From the NCBI GenBank assembly GCA_934667505.1, contig CAKULY010000017.1, forward strand, positions 1 through 44,847: 44,847 bases of DNA. The letters run 5' to 3'. Of the stretch, positions 8,336 through 16,003 are shown one piece after another. Origin of the DNA: an uncultured Treponema sp. (GTDB taxonomy: Bacteria > Spirochaetota > Spirochaetia > Treponematales > Treponemataceae). Made by a program: the position numbers and the translations under genes. The number at the start of each line of letters is the position of its first letter. Within the stretch, counting starts at the first letter, position 1. A model generated the notes under the pieces. The model made no database searches, was not told where the DNA came from, and was given only the letters and a program-made list of their open reading frames with translations.

Positions 8336-9241
8336 ATGAATAAAAAATTTTCTTCTAGTCGCACAGTTTTTTCTTTTGAAGTATTTCCTCCCAAAAAGAA
8401 CATGAATATCGAAACTGTTTATAAGACACTTTCAGAACTAAGCGATATAAAACCCGATTTTATAAGTGTAACTTTTGGCGCCGGTGGCAGCGAAAACTGT
8501 TCAAACACTCTGGAAATTGCAAAAAGAATAAAAGATGTTTGCGGTGTAAAAAGCGTTGTCCACCTTCCTTGCATAAATATGACAAAATCTGACGCGCATT
8601 TTATGCTAGAGCAGTTTCAAAAGGCTGGCATAGAAAACATTCTTGCACTGCGGGGAGACAGAATTGAAGGCAGAATGCCTTGCACAGATTTTTTATACGC
8701 AAGCGACCTTATCAGGTTTATAAATGAATTTAATTTATCCAGAAAAGACGGAAAAACCTTTGAAATCTACGCGGCATGCTACCCGGAAACCCACCCTGAT
8801 TCAAAATCGGTTGTAGAAGATATTCATAATTTAAAGGTAAAAACCGACTGCGGAGTTCAGCATCTTCTTAGCCAATTATTTTTTGACAACGAGAAATTTT
8901 ACAGATTCCGCGAACGGTGCCAGATTGCAGGAATTAATGTCCCGATTGAAGCTGGAATCATGCCTGCTACAAATAAAAAATCAATAGAAAGAATGGTTTC
9001 AATGACAAATGCCGTTCTTCCTAAAAAGTTTACAAAAATGATGGAACGCTACGGCGACAATCCAGAAGCAATCCGGGATGCAGGAATTGCTTATGCCGTT
9101 GATCAAATTTGCGACTTAGTTACAAATGGCGTAGATGGAATTCACTTGTACACAATGAACAACCCTTATGTAGCCAAAAAAATTAACGAAGCCACAAGAA
9201 GCCTATTTTGCGAGCCACCAATCGAACTTAAATTAGATTAA
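8336..9241 (+). CDS. metF: 5,10-methylenetetrahydrofolate reductase
   Basis: FAD enzyme that reduces methylene-THF to methyl-THF, the methyl donor for methionine synthesis. The 301-residue TIM barrel has FSFEVFPPK (catalytic Glu region) at residues about 13-21, SVTFGAGGS, the ALRGDR motif near 105, and EIYAACYPETHPDS, all standard for bacterial MetF. The C-terminal GVDGIHLYTMNNP is also conserved. It is divergent from metY and its leader ORF, which supports a methionine role for the locus. It appears to be translated from a leaderless transcript. Confidence 0.95.
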   Translation: MNKKFSSSRTVFSFEVFPPKKNMNIETVYKTLSELSDIKPDFISVTFGAGGSENCSNTLEIAKRIKDVCGVKSVVHLPCINMTKSDAHFMLEQFQKAGIENILALRGDRIEGRMPCTDFLYASDLIRFINEFNLSRKDGKTFEIYAACYPETHPDSKSVVEDIHNLKVKTDCGVQHLLSQLFFDNEKFYRFRERCQIAGINVPIEAGIMPATNKKSIERMVSMTNAVLPKKFTKMMERYGDNPEAIRDAGIAYAVDQICDLVTNGVDGIHLYTMNNPYVAKKINEATRSLFCEPPIELKLD

Positions 9242-9289
9242 AATACGTCTGGTCAAGGTACGCTCACGCTCAAGGTCTTGATTCAGCGT

Positions 9290-9313
9290 TTTAAGGTTCG
9301 TATAAACCTTAAA
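9290..9313 (+). promoter_or_regulatory. Hairpin in the leader of the S1-repeat gene
   Basis: TTTAAGGTT and AACCTTAAA form a perfect 9-bp stem with a six-base loop, ending 15 bases before the Shine-Dalgarno of the gene at 9338. It has no U tract, so a translational control element is more likely than a terminator. A direct repeat TCAAGGT (9253-9279) lies just upstream. Confidence 0.45.
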
Positions 9314-9337
9314 TCAAAAATAAAAACAGAGGTATAT

Positions 9338-10429
9338 ATGTTTGAAAAAATTACACCAGGACAAGAAATCGAAACAACCGTAGTAGCAATAAATGCAGAT
9401 ACAATTTTTATTGACTTAAACGCAAAGAGCGAAGGAGTTGTAAATATTGCAGATTTTCTGGATGAAAATGGAAAATGCACTGTAAAAGAAGGCGACAAAA
9501 TCAAGGTCTTCTTTATAGGCGAAATAAATGGAGAGATGAAATTCGCCGCAAGAATTAAAAGCGAAAATGCAGATTCTTCAATGATAGAAAACGCATATAA
9601 ATCAGAAATTCCTGTTGAAGGCCATGTTGAAAAAGAAATAAAAGGCGGATTCGAGGTAAAAGTTGGCGCAACCAGAGCATTCTGCCCGTATTCACAAATG
9701 GGTGGCCGAGAAAAAGAAGAGCCATCTGCCTACATAGGAAAAGTTCTTCCATTTATTGTAACAGAATTTAAAGAAGGCGGAAAAAATGTCCTTGTTTCAA
9801 ATAGAAAAGTCATTGAAGCCGAACGCGAACAAAAAATAGTTACTTTAAGCAAAAAGATTTCGCAAGGAGCTATTGTTGAAGGAACTGTAAAATCTTTGCA
9901 GAGCTTTGGAGCTTTTGTTGATGTAGACGGATTTCAGACTCTTCTTCCAATAAGCGAAGTTAGTTTTGAAAGAATAAACAACCTTGCGGACACGCTTTCT
10001 GTTGGACAAAAAATTACTGCGAAAGTTATAAATGCCGACTGGAAAAACCGCAAAGTTTCAATCAGCATAAAGGCCCTTGAAAAAAATCCGTGGGACGAAG
10101 CTGCTCAAAAATATAAAATAGGCGAAAAATTCGACGGAAAAATTTCAAGAATTGCAGATTTCGGTCTTTTTGTTGAAATTGGCAAAGGAATTGACGGTCT
10201 TGTTCACGTTTCAACTTTAAACGACGTTGACAAAAACACAAATCTGAAGAAAAAGTTTTCGGTGGGGCAAACAATGTCTGTTGTAATAAAAGAAATCGAT
10301 GCAAAGAACAAGAGAATTTCGCTTGTTCCAGCAACGAGCGTAGAGCAGGACAATTCTGCTTCTAAATATTTGAATTCTCAAGATGACGGCGAAACATACA
10401 ATCCTTTTGCCGCTCTTCTAAAAAAATAG
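9338..10429 (+). CDS. S1-repeat RNA-binding protein (30S S1-like)
   Basis: A 363-residue cytoplasmic protein built almost entirely of S1/OB-fold repeats: a first at about residues 8-75, a second degenerate one at about 82-165, and two clear ones at about 180-247 (GTVKSLQSFGAFVDVDG) and 262-335 (GKISRIADFGLFVEIGKGIDGLVHVS). It probably binds mRNA and promotes translation like ribosomal protein S1 or its short relatives. The copy number of repeats is lower than the six of E. coli S1, so whether it is the main S1 is open. ATG 9338 was chosen for its AGAGGT ribosome site. A 9-bp hairpin in its leader may allow autoregulation. Confidence 0.85.
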   Translation: MFEKITPGQEIETTVVAINADTIFIDLNAKSEGVVNIADFLDENGKCTVKEGDKIKVFFIGEINGEMKFAARIKSENADSSMIENAYKSEIPVEGHVEKEIKGGFEVKVGATRAFCPYSQMGGREKEEPSAYIGKVLPFIVTEFKEGGKNVLVSNRKVIEAEREQKIVTLSKKISQGAIVEGTVKSLQSFGAFVDVDGFQTLLPISEVSFERINNLADTLSVGQKITAKVINADWKNRKVSISIKALEKNPWDEAAQKYKIGEKFDGKISRIADFGLFVEIGKGIDGLVHVSTLNDVDKNTNLKKKFSVGQTMSVVIKEIDAKNKRISLVPATSVEQDNSASKYLNSQDDGETYNPFAALLKK

Positions 10430-10476
10430 ATAAAAAATCTGCCCGATTTATCAACAATTTATCGATAGGAAATTTT

Positions 10477-11409
10477 ATGACAGAAAAACATAAGATGCAA
10501 GAATTGCAAGAACTTTCTACAAAATCAGGACCTTTATGTGTAGGACTTGATACCGACCCTTCTTATATTCCAGAACCTATTATAAAAAACATAGGCTCAA
10601 AAGAGGAAGCAGTTTTAACTTACAATAGAGAAATCATTCACAGAATTTGCGCAGACAAAAGCGCGTGCTGCTGCAAAGTTCAAATTGCTTATTACGAGGC
10701 AATGGGTCTAAAAGGCCTTGAAGTCTATGCAAAAACCTTAAAAATGGTAAAAGAGGCAGGACTAATTGCAATTTCTGACATAAAGCGCGGAGATATTGCG
10801 GCGACCGCCGATGCTTACGCAAAAGCCCATTTTTCTGGAGATTTTGAAACTGATATTATAACTATAAATCCATACATGGGATTTGACACGCTAGTTCCTT
10901 TTGCAAAATATGCAGAGCCTGCAAAGGGTTCAAAAGGAATGTTTGTGCTTCTGCGAACTTCAAATCCCGGAATGGTGGATATTGAACAGCAAGAATTAAA
11001 ATCAGGCGAAAGAGTCCTAGACAAGGTTGGAAAAGCCATTGCCACCTTAGGAAATGAGTATAAATCGTTTTTTCCAGAGCAAAAAACTCTTCCTTTTGGC
11101 GCGGTTGTAGGCTGCACAGAAGAAAGCGATGCTAAAACACTGCGAAACGCTTACCCAGAGATGTTCTTCTTGATTCCAGGATATGGAGCGCAAGGCGGAG
11201 ATGCTCGAATTGCAGCAACTCTTCTAAATAAAGCTGGAGGAACTGTAAATTCTAGCAGAGGAATTTTATGCGCCTGGAAAAAAGACGAAGATTTAGCTTC
11301 AAAACGAGAAAATCATAGCCTTAGCCTTGCAGACATTGCAGATTCCGCAGCAAAAGCAGCAATCGAAGCGAAAAAAGATTTGCTCAACGCAAAAAATTCT
11401 TTAAATTAG
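10477..11409 (+). CDS. pyrF: Orotidine 5'-phosphate decarboxylase, PyrF type 2
   Basis: Decarboxylates OMP to UMP, the last step of pyrimidine synthesis. The 310-residue length and CVGLDTDP start mark the longer type 2 subfamily (as in actinobacteria and spirochaetes). The catalytic SDIKRGDI motif is at about residues 99-106, NPYMGFD follows, and the phosphate-binding IPGYGAQGGD region is near 240. A ribosome site AGGA lies upstream of the ATG. It is followed 28 bases later by the fused pyrK-pyrD, so the two form a pyrimidine operon, possibly with the S1-repeat gene 47 bases upstream. Confidence 0.95.
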   Translation: MTEKHKMQELQELSTKSGPLCVGLDTDPSYIPEPIIKNIGSKEEAVLTYNREIIHRICADKSACCCKVQIAYYEAMGLKGLEVYAKTLKMVKEAGLIAISDIKRGDIAATADAYAKAHFSGDFETDIITINPYMGFDTLVPFAKYAEPAKGSKGMFVLLRTSNPGMVDIEQQELKSGERVLDKVGKAIATLGNEYKSFFPEQKTLPFGAVVGCTEESDAKTLRNAYPEMFFLIPGYGAQGGDARIAATLLNKAGGTVNSSRGILCAWKKDEDLASKRENHSLSLADIADSAAKAAIEAKKDLLNAKNSLN

Positions 11410-11437
11410 AATAAATAACTTTTTATAAGAGGTGTTT

Positions 11438-13216
11438 ATGACTTCTGCAACTGACTGTAATGGAATTCCTTATCCTGTTTATTCAATGGGAACTGTATCT
11501 AGTTGCGAGCAGGCAAAAGGCTCAAAACCTGAAAAGTCTGTTTACAAATTGAAAATAAAAGTTTGCGCAGAATCAGCGCAAATGCCTCTTCCCGGTCAAT
11601 TTTTTATGCTTCGCAGCGAAAAATCTGGCTGCCTTCTTGCAAGACCAATCAGCGTTTTTCATGCTGAAAAATTTTCTGATTGCATTGAACTATCTTTTTT
11701 AATTCTTCAAAAAGGAAAAGGAACTTCTGAACTTTGCAGTCTTGAGCAAGGCGATAAAATTACTGTTTTAGGTCCCTTAGGAAACGTTTTTCCTTCCCCA
11801 AAAGAAGGACAAAAAGTCTGCATAATTGGAGGAGGAATTGGTGTAGCTCCTGTAGCAGGTTTTGCAGAATCGCTGCCACCACTTTCTTACGATTTTTTTG
11901 CAAGTTTCAAAAGCGGCTGTTACGGCCTTGAAAACATAAAGCCCCGGAAACTAACCATAACCACAGACGACGGAAGCGTTGGCATTTGCGGAATGTTACC
12001 AGCTGCAATTGATGAAAAAACTTTGAAAAAAGAAATCTACTCCGCCGTTTATGCGTGCGGTCCAGGTCCAATGCTCGCTTACATAAAAGACATTTGCGAA
12101 AAAGCCGGCATTCAATGCTGGCTGAGCATGGAAGCAAGAATGGCATGCGGCGTAGGAGTTTGCCTTGGCTGCGTAATTCCCACAACCATAGGAAATCTTC
12201 GCTGCTGCAAAGACGGTCCTGTTTTCGATTCCAAAATTCTTTCTTTTCCTAAGCCGAAAAAGAAAACTGCAAATCCTCCATTAACTAGCGAACCCGACAT
12301 GAGTTTTTCTATTAAAAATATAAGGTTCGACAATCCAATAATTGCAAGCTCTGGAACTTTCGGTTTTGGCACGGAATACGCATCGGTTTTTGACGTGAAC
12401 AAACTGGGCGGAATTGCTTCAAAAGGGCTAACTTTAGAACCTAGACAAGGAAATGGCGGAATTCGCCTATGGGAAACACCTTCCGGTCTAATGAATTCTA
12501 TAGGTCTGCAAAATCCAGGGATTCCGCACTTTATTCAAAATGAACTTCCTCAAATGCTTGCTCTAAAACCTGTAACAATTGCAAATCTTTCTGGCTCAGA
12601 TTTGGAAAGCTATGTAGAGGGGGCAAAACTTTTAGACAAAACAGAAGTTCCTGTTATTGAATTAAATATAAGTTGTCCAAACGTAAGCGCTGGTGGCGCA
12701 GCTTTTGGAATGAGCTGCTCTAGCGCAAACACGGTTGTTTCTGCAGTCCGCAAGGAAACTTCCAAACCTTTGATTGTAAAATTAACTCCGCAATCGCCAG
12801 AACTAAATTCCGTTGCCATTAGTTGCATTGAAGCCGGCGCAGACGGAATAAGCCTTTGCAATTCATTTCAAGGAGTTGCAATAGATATTGAAACAGGGCG
12901 GCCAGTTTTTGAAAAAATAAAAGCAGGCTTTGGAGGACCTGCAGTAAAACCTATTGCGGTGAGATTGATTTATGAGCTTTTTGAAGAAATCAAAAAACTT
13001 CCAAAAGAAAAACAAGTTCCAATAATTGCAATCGGTGGAATTTCAAGTTGGAACGATGTAGTGGAATTCATAATGGCAGGCGCAGATGCTGTTGAAGTAG
13101 GAACAAATACATTTGCAAATCCTATGACAATGGTAGAATGTATAGAAGGATTAAAATCCTTTATGATAAGAAAAGGCTATTCTTCTTTATCGCAAATAAA
13201 AGGATTGTCGCACTAA
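11438..13216 (+). CDS. pyrKD: Fused dihydroorotate dehydrogenase electron-transfer subunit and catalytic subunit
   Basis: One 592-residue chain joins PyrK and PyrD of the NAD-dependent class 1B dihydroorotate dehydrogenase. Residues about 1-270 are PyrK: an FAD domain (ARPISVFH, GPLGNVFP, GGGIGVAPV) and a C-terminal [2Fe-2S] loop with Cys in CGVGVCLGC followed by RCCKDGPVF. A Pro/Lys linker (PKPKKKTANPP) at about 270-280 leads to PyrD: NPIIASSGTFGFG, NSIGLQNPG, the LNISCPNV loop containing the catalytic Cys, and the FMN-phosphate site IAIGGISSWNDVVE with AVEVGT. In most bacteria these are two genes. ATG 11438 is chosen for the AGAGGTG site; a GTG six bases earlier is unlikely. Confidence 0.92.
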   Translation: MTSATDCNGIPYPVYSMGTVSSCEQAKGSKPEKSVYKLKIKVCAESAQMPLPGQFFMLRSEKSGCLLARPISVFHAEKFSDCIELSFLILQKGKGTSELCSLEQGDKITVLGPLGNVFPSPKEGQKVCIIGGGIGVAPVAGFAESLPPLSYDFFASFKSGCYGLENIKPRKLTITTDDGSVGICGMLPAAIDEKTLKKEIYSAVYACGPGPMLAYIKDICEKAGIQCWLSMEARMACGVGVCLGCVIPTTIGNLRCCKDGPVFDSKILSFPKPKKKTANPPLTSEPDMSFSIKNIRFDNPIIASSGTFGFGTEYASVFDVNKLGGIASKGLTLEPRQGNGGIRLWETPSGLMNSIGLQNPGIPHFIQNELPQMLALKPVTIANLSGSDLESYVEGAKLLDKTEVPVIELNISCPNVSAGGAAFGMSCSSANTVVSAVRKETSKPLIVKLTPQSPELNSVAISCIEAGADGISLCNSFQGVAIDIETGRPVFEKIKAGFGGPAVKPIAVRLIYELFEEIKKLPKEKQVPIIAIGGISSWNDVVEFIMAGADAVEVGTNTFANPMTMVECIEGLKSFMIRKGYSSLSQIKGLSH

Positions 13217-13236
13217 TCGCTTAATCGCTTAATCTC

Positions 13237-13259
13237 TAATTGCGGGGTATCAGCAATTA
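13237..13259. other. Short inverted repeat after pyrKD
   Basis: TAATTGC and GCAATTA flank a nine-base loop and lie between pyrKD and the next promoter. There is no T run on the plus strand, so I do not call it a terminator of pyrKD. A direct repeat TCGCTTAA-type (13217-13232) precedes it. Confidence 0.35.
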
Positions 13260-13267
13260 AAAAAATA

Positions 13268-13276
13268 TGATACTAT
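13268..13276 (+). promoter_or_regulatory. Extended -10 of the solute-binding-like gene
   Basis: TGATACTAT ends 10 bases before the ATG at 13287. No Shine-Dalgarno is visible, so this is another candidate near-leaderless start. Confidence 0.4.
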
Positions 13277-13286
13277 TGCTTTGAAT

Positions 13287-14528
13287 ATGAAAATAAAACT
13301 CTCTCTAAAAAATATCGTTCTTTCAGTTACTGCGCTTATAGTTATTACAATCCTTATTGCTATTACAATTTTGGGAATTACAAACAAAAAGCCGACCGCT
13401 GTTTTCTACGGAATTTCTGAAAGAAACGTTTCAGAAATCACAAAAGTTTTGCAATCAACTTATTCCAGAAAGAATAAAAAACTGCCATACAACATCATTG
13501 TTCTAAATAGCAAAGAATCTCTTGAAACTGCTTTAAAAAAGGCAAAAAAAGCAGAACTTCTTTTTATGTATAATGGAGCAAATGCGGAATATGCTGCTTC
13601 ATTAAACAAAAAACGTCATCTTGGATTCGACGCAACCATTTTAGATGAAATGAGTTCTTCAATAAGAAGCAGCGTTTTAGTTTCAGACGGAAAAGTCAGC
13701 TGTGTGCCATTATTGATTGACCACTATGAAGTTGATGTGGATTTTTCCAAATTTACTTCAAGCGGAATTCCTGCAATAGAAACTCTAAGCGACTTAGAAC
13801 TGCTTGCAACAAAAACAAAGTCTTCTACAATGGCTCCAATTGTAATTCCTGTAAGCAGCACTTATGATTTTGTAAACATTTTTGGCGCTTTGGTAGAAGC
13901 CACTTCTGGAACGCAGGCATATTTAAATGCCGCTTCTAAAATCAGAAACAACATATCTCAAGGAAAAATATCTCAAGCCGAATTCCAAAAGTTAATCTCA
14001 GAAATGAATTCGCAAGGTTCTGAATTATACACTGCCTTATCTTTATTAAAAAAATGGATTACAATAGAAATTTTGCCTAAAAATTTATTGCAGCTTTCAA
14101 ACGATGATATAAAAAATTTTATGTCCTCAAATTTAACTGCAATTTCGTTTATGAATTTAAGTCAACACAGAACTTTTGAACGAGAAACTATTTCAAAATT
14201 TTCTTCGATATTTATTCCGCCAGCAGATATTTCTATGAATTCAAATAGAAGGCTTTGCGCTCCAGTAATCCTTGCAATACAACTAAGGAAAAATAAAACT
14301 GTAAAAAATTCCGTACAAAAAATGGCGACTTCTCTTCAAGGCGAACTTTCTATGAAAACAGGTCTTTCTCCGGTTGCCCGCTCTAGCAGAGTTCCTGACA
14401 AACAAGCCGACGACGTCCGCTATTGGGTTGCTTCTTCTGGCACTCCTGTTTACGGTTTTTCAGAGCTTTTTGTAAACGAATCCACAAGAACTTCTTTTGC
14501 AAACGCCCTAAAATCATTCTTAAAATAG
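13287..14528 (+). CDS. Membrane-anchored solute-binding-like protein
   Basis: A 413-residue protein with one N-terminal hydrophobic segment (about residues 10-31, no lipobox seen), so it is probably held at the inner membrane with the rest periplasmic. The body has features of extracellular solute-binding folds: an early beta-alpha pattern, then CVPLLIDHYEVDVD resembling the hinge strand of ABC sugar-binding proteins, and a C-terminal helix ending in ALKSFLK. No ABC permease or ATPase genes are adjacent, so a transport role is not supported by context. I do not recognise a named family. Convergent with mnmE, with only three bases between stop codons. Confidence 0.55.
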   Translation: MKIKLSLKNIVLSVTALIVITILIAITILGITNKKPTAVFYGISERNVSEITKVLQSTYSRKNKKLPYNIIVLNSKESLETALKKAKKAELLFMYNGANAEYAASLNKKRHLGFDATILDEMSSSIRSSVLVSDGKVSCVPLLIDHYEVDVDFSKFTSSGIPAIETLSDLELLATKTKSSTMAPIVIPVSSTYDFVNIFGALVEATSGTQAYLNAASKIRNNISQGKISQAEFQKLISEMNSQGSELYTALSLLKKWITIEILPKNLLQLSNDDIKNFMSSNLTAISFMNLSQHRTFERETISKFSSIFIPPADISMNSNRRLCAPVILAIQLRKNKTVKNSVQKMATSLQGELSMKTGLSPVARSSRVPDKQADDVRYWVASSGTPVYGFSELFVNESTRTSFANALKSFLK

Positions 14529-14531
14529 ATT

Positions 14532-15920
14532 TTACTTGCCCACGCAAAAACGACTAAAGATGCTTTCAAGCACGTCATCAGAGGTAACTTCCCCAGTGAT
14601 TTCGCCCAAACTGTTGAGGGCATCTTCTAAGTCTTGAACAACTGCATCTAGCGTAAAATCCTGGGCGACCAGCAATGAATGGCGAACACTTTCAAGAGCC
14701 TCTTCAACAGCCGCTTTTTGTCTTGCAGAGCCCAACCCTGCATGAGCGTGTTCTTCCACAGTTCCATTCATCAGGATTTTTTTTACAGAATCATATAAAA
14801 GATTTAATCCGCTGCCATTTTTTGCGCTTAAATGAATTTCAGATTTTAAAAGTGGAATACGCTTTTTTTCCTGCTCCGAAAGATTCGGAAAATCTTTAAT
14901 AACATCGCACTTATTCCAAGCAAAAACAATAGGCTCCTTGCAAGATTCCAAAAAATCAAAATCATCTTGTGATATGGAATTTGCACTGTCGCAAAGATAA
15001 ACCACAACATCTGCATCTTCAGAAAGAGAATGTGTGAGTGTTACTCCATGCGCTTCAATTACGTCGTCAGTCTGGCGAAGACCGGCCGTATCAAAAAGAC
15101 GAATAGGAATTCCGCCAAAATCTACAAAGCTTTCTAGCCAATCTCGCGTTGTTCCTTCAATATCGCTGACAATCGCCCTGTCTTCTTTTAAAATTGCATT
15201 AAAAAGGCTAGATTTTCCAGCATTTGTTCTGCCGCAAAGCACAACTCTTGCTCCGTCCTGATACAACTTTTCGCCCTGCCAACTTTTTGCCAGGCTTTCT
15301 AATCTCTGCACAGCAGTTTCTAAATCAGAATGATTGAAGCTTTCTGCTATGGTTTCTTCATCTTCTGGATATTCTATTTCAACTTCTATGGATGCGATTG
15401 TATCTGTTATTAATTTTTTAATTTCGTTTATTTCCTGGTAAAGATTTCCAGCCAATCTGCCAGCAGCTCTACTTCTTCCTTCAAAAGTCTTGCTATCTAT
15501 AATTTCGCGAACCGCTTCTGCCTTTGTAAGGTCTGCTTTGCCGTTTATAAATGCTCTAAAGGTGAATTCTCCACGCTCTGCCTGCTTAAAACCATTTTTT
15601 ATAAGCAATGCAAGAATCGCCATTACAACTCCAGGTCCACCGTGGCAAAAAATTTCCACCATGTTTTCACCAGTAAAACTTTTTGGCGCCCTGTAAACGG
15701 CAATCATAACTTCGTCAATTTTTACATCGCCGTCGCAAAGCCAGCCATACACAACAGTATTTCCTAAAGATTGGCGCAATGCCTTTGGACGGGAAAACAA
15801 TTTTGCCACAAGTTCTATGCAGTTTTTTCCAGAACAACGAATAATTCCAAGCGCGGCAGGAGCAAGAGCCGTTGCTACCGCGCAAATTGGCTCCTCTGGA
15901 CTATATTTTATATTTGACAT
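14532..15920 (-). CDS. mnmE: tRNA modification GTPase MnmE (TrmE)
   Basis: With MnmG, installs the carboxymethylaminomethyl group on wobble U34 of certain tRNAs. The 462-residue protein has an N-terminal formyl-THF-binding domain (EPICAVATALAPAALGIIRCSG; KSFTGENMVEIFCHGG), a helical domain, and an inserted G domain with G1 GRTNAGKSS, G3 DTAG and G4 NKCD. The C-terminal catalytic CxGK is present as FCVGK. A strong GGAGGAA ribosome site supports ATG 15920 (MSNIKYSPEEP); an upstream in-frame extension runs through repeat DNA and is rejected. mnmG is not in this window. Confidence 0.95.
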   Translation of the reverse strand: MSNIKYSPEEPICAVATALAPAALGIIRCSGKNCIELVAKLFSRPKALRQSLGNTVVYGWLCDGDVKIDEVMIAVYRAPKSFTGENMVEIFCHGGPGVVMAILALLIKNGFKQAERGEFTFRAFINGKADLTKAEAVREIIDSKTFEGRSRAAGRLAGNLYQEINEIKKLITDTIASIEVEIEYPEDEETIAESFNHSDLETAVQRLESLAKSWQGEKLYQDGARVVLCGRTNAGKSSLFNAILKEDRAIVSDIEGTTRDWLESFVDFGGIPIRLFDTAGLRQTDDVIEAHGVTLTHSLSEDADVVVYLCDSANSISQDDFDFLESCKEPIVFAWNKCDVIKDFPNLSEQEKKRIPLLKSEIHLSAKNGSGLNLLYDSVKKILMNGTVEEHAHAGLGSARQKAAVEEALESVRHSLLVAQDFTLDAVVQDLEDALNSLGEITGEVTSDDVLESIFSRFCVGK

Positions 15921-15938
15921 TATTCCTCCCATAAATAA

Positions 15939-16003
15939 GTTTACACGCAAACTTTTAAGATAAAAACAAACGTCATTTTCGGATGTTTTATCTTCCCTCG
16001 TTA
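15939..16003. repeat. Palindromic dispersed repeat, copy 1
   Basis: About 65 bp in the gap between mnmE and the DUF4015 gene. Its centre (15957-15994) is an inverted repeat, AAGATAAAAACA against TGTTTTATCTT with a one-base bulge, around CGTCATTTTCGG. A homologous element with a perfect 12-bp stem lies at 36459-36530. The shared flank includes CGCAAA.. and CCTC. One reading frame of both copies would encode the same short peptide (VCFYLK), probably a by-product of the repeat. Confidence 0.7.

Noticed and set aside
13237..13259. Rho-independent terminator after pyrKD
   Set aside because: The T run needed on the plus strand is absent; A residues follow instead.
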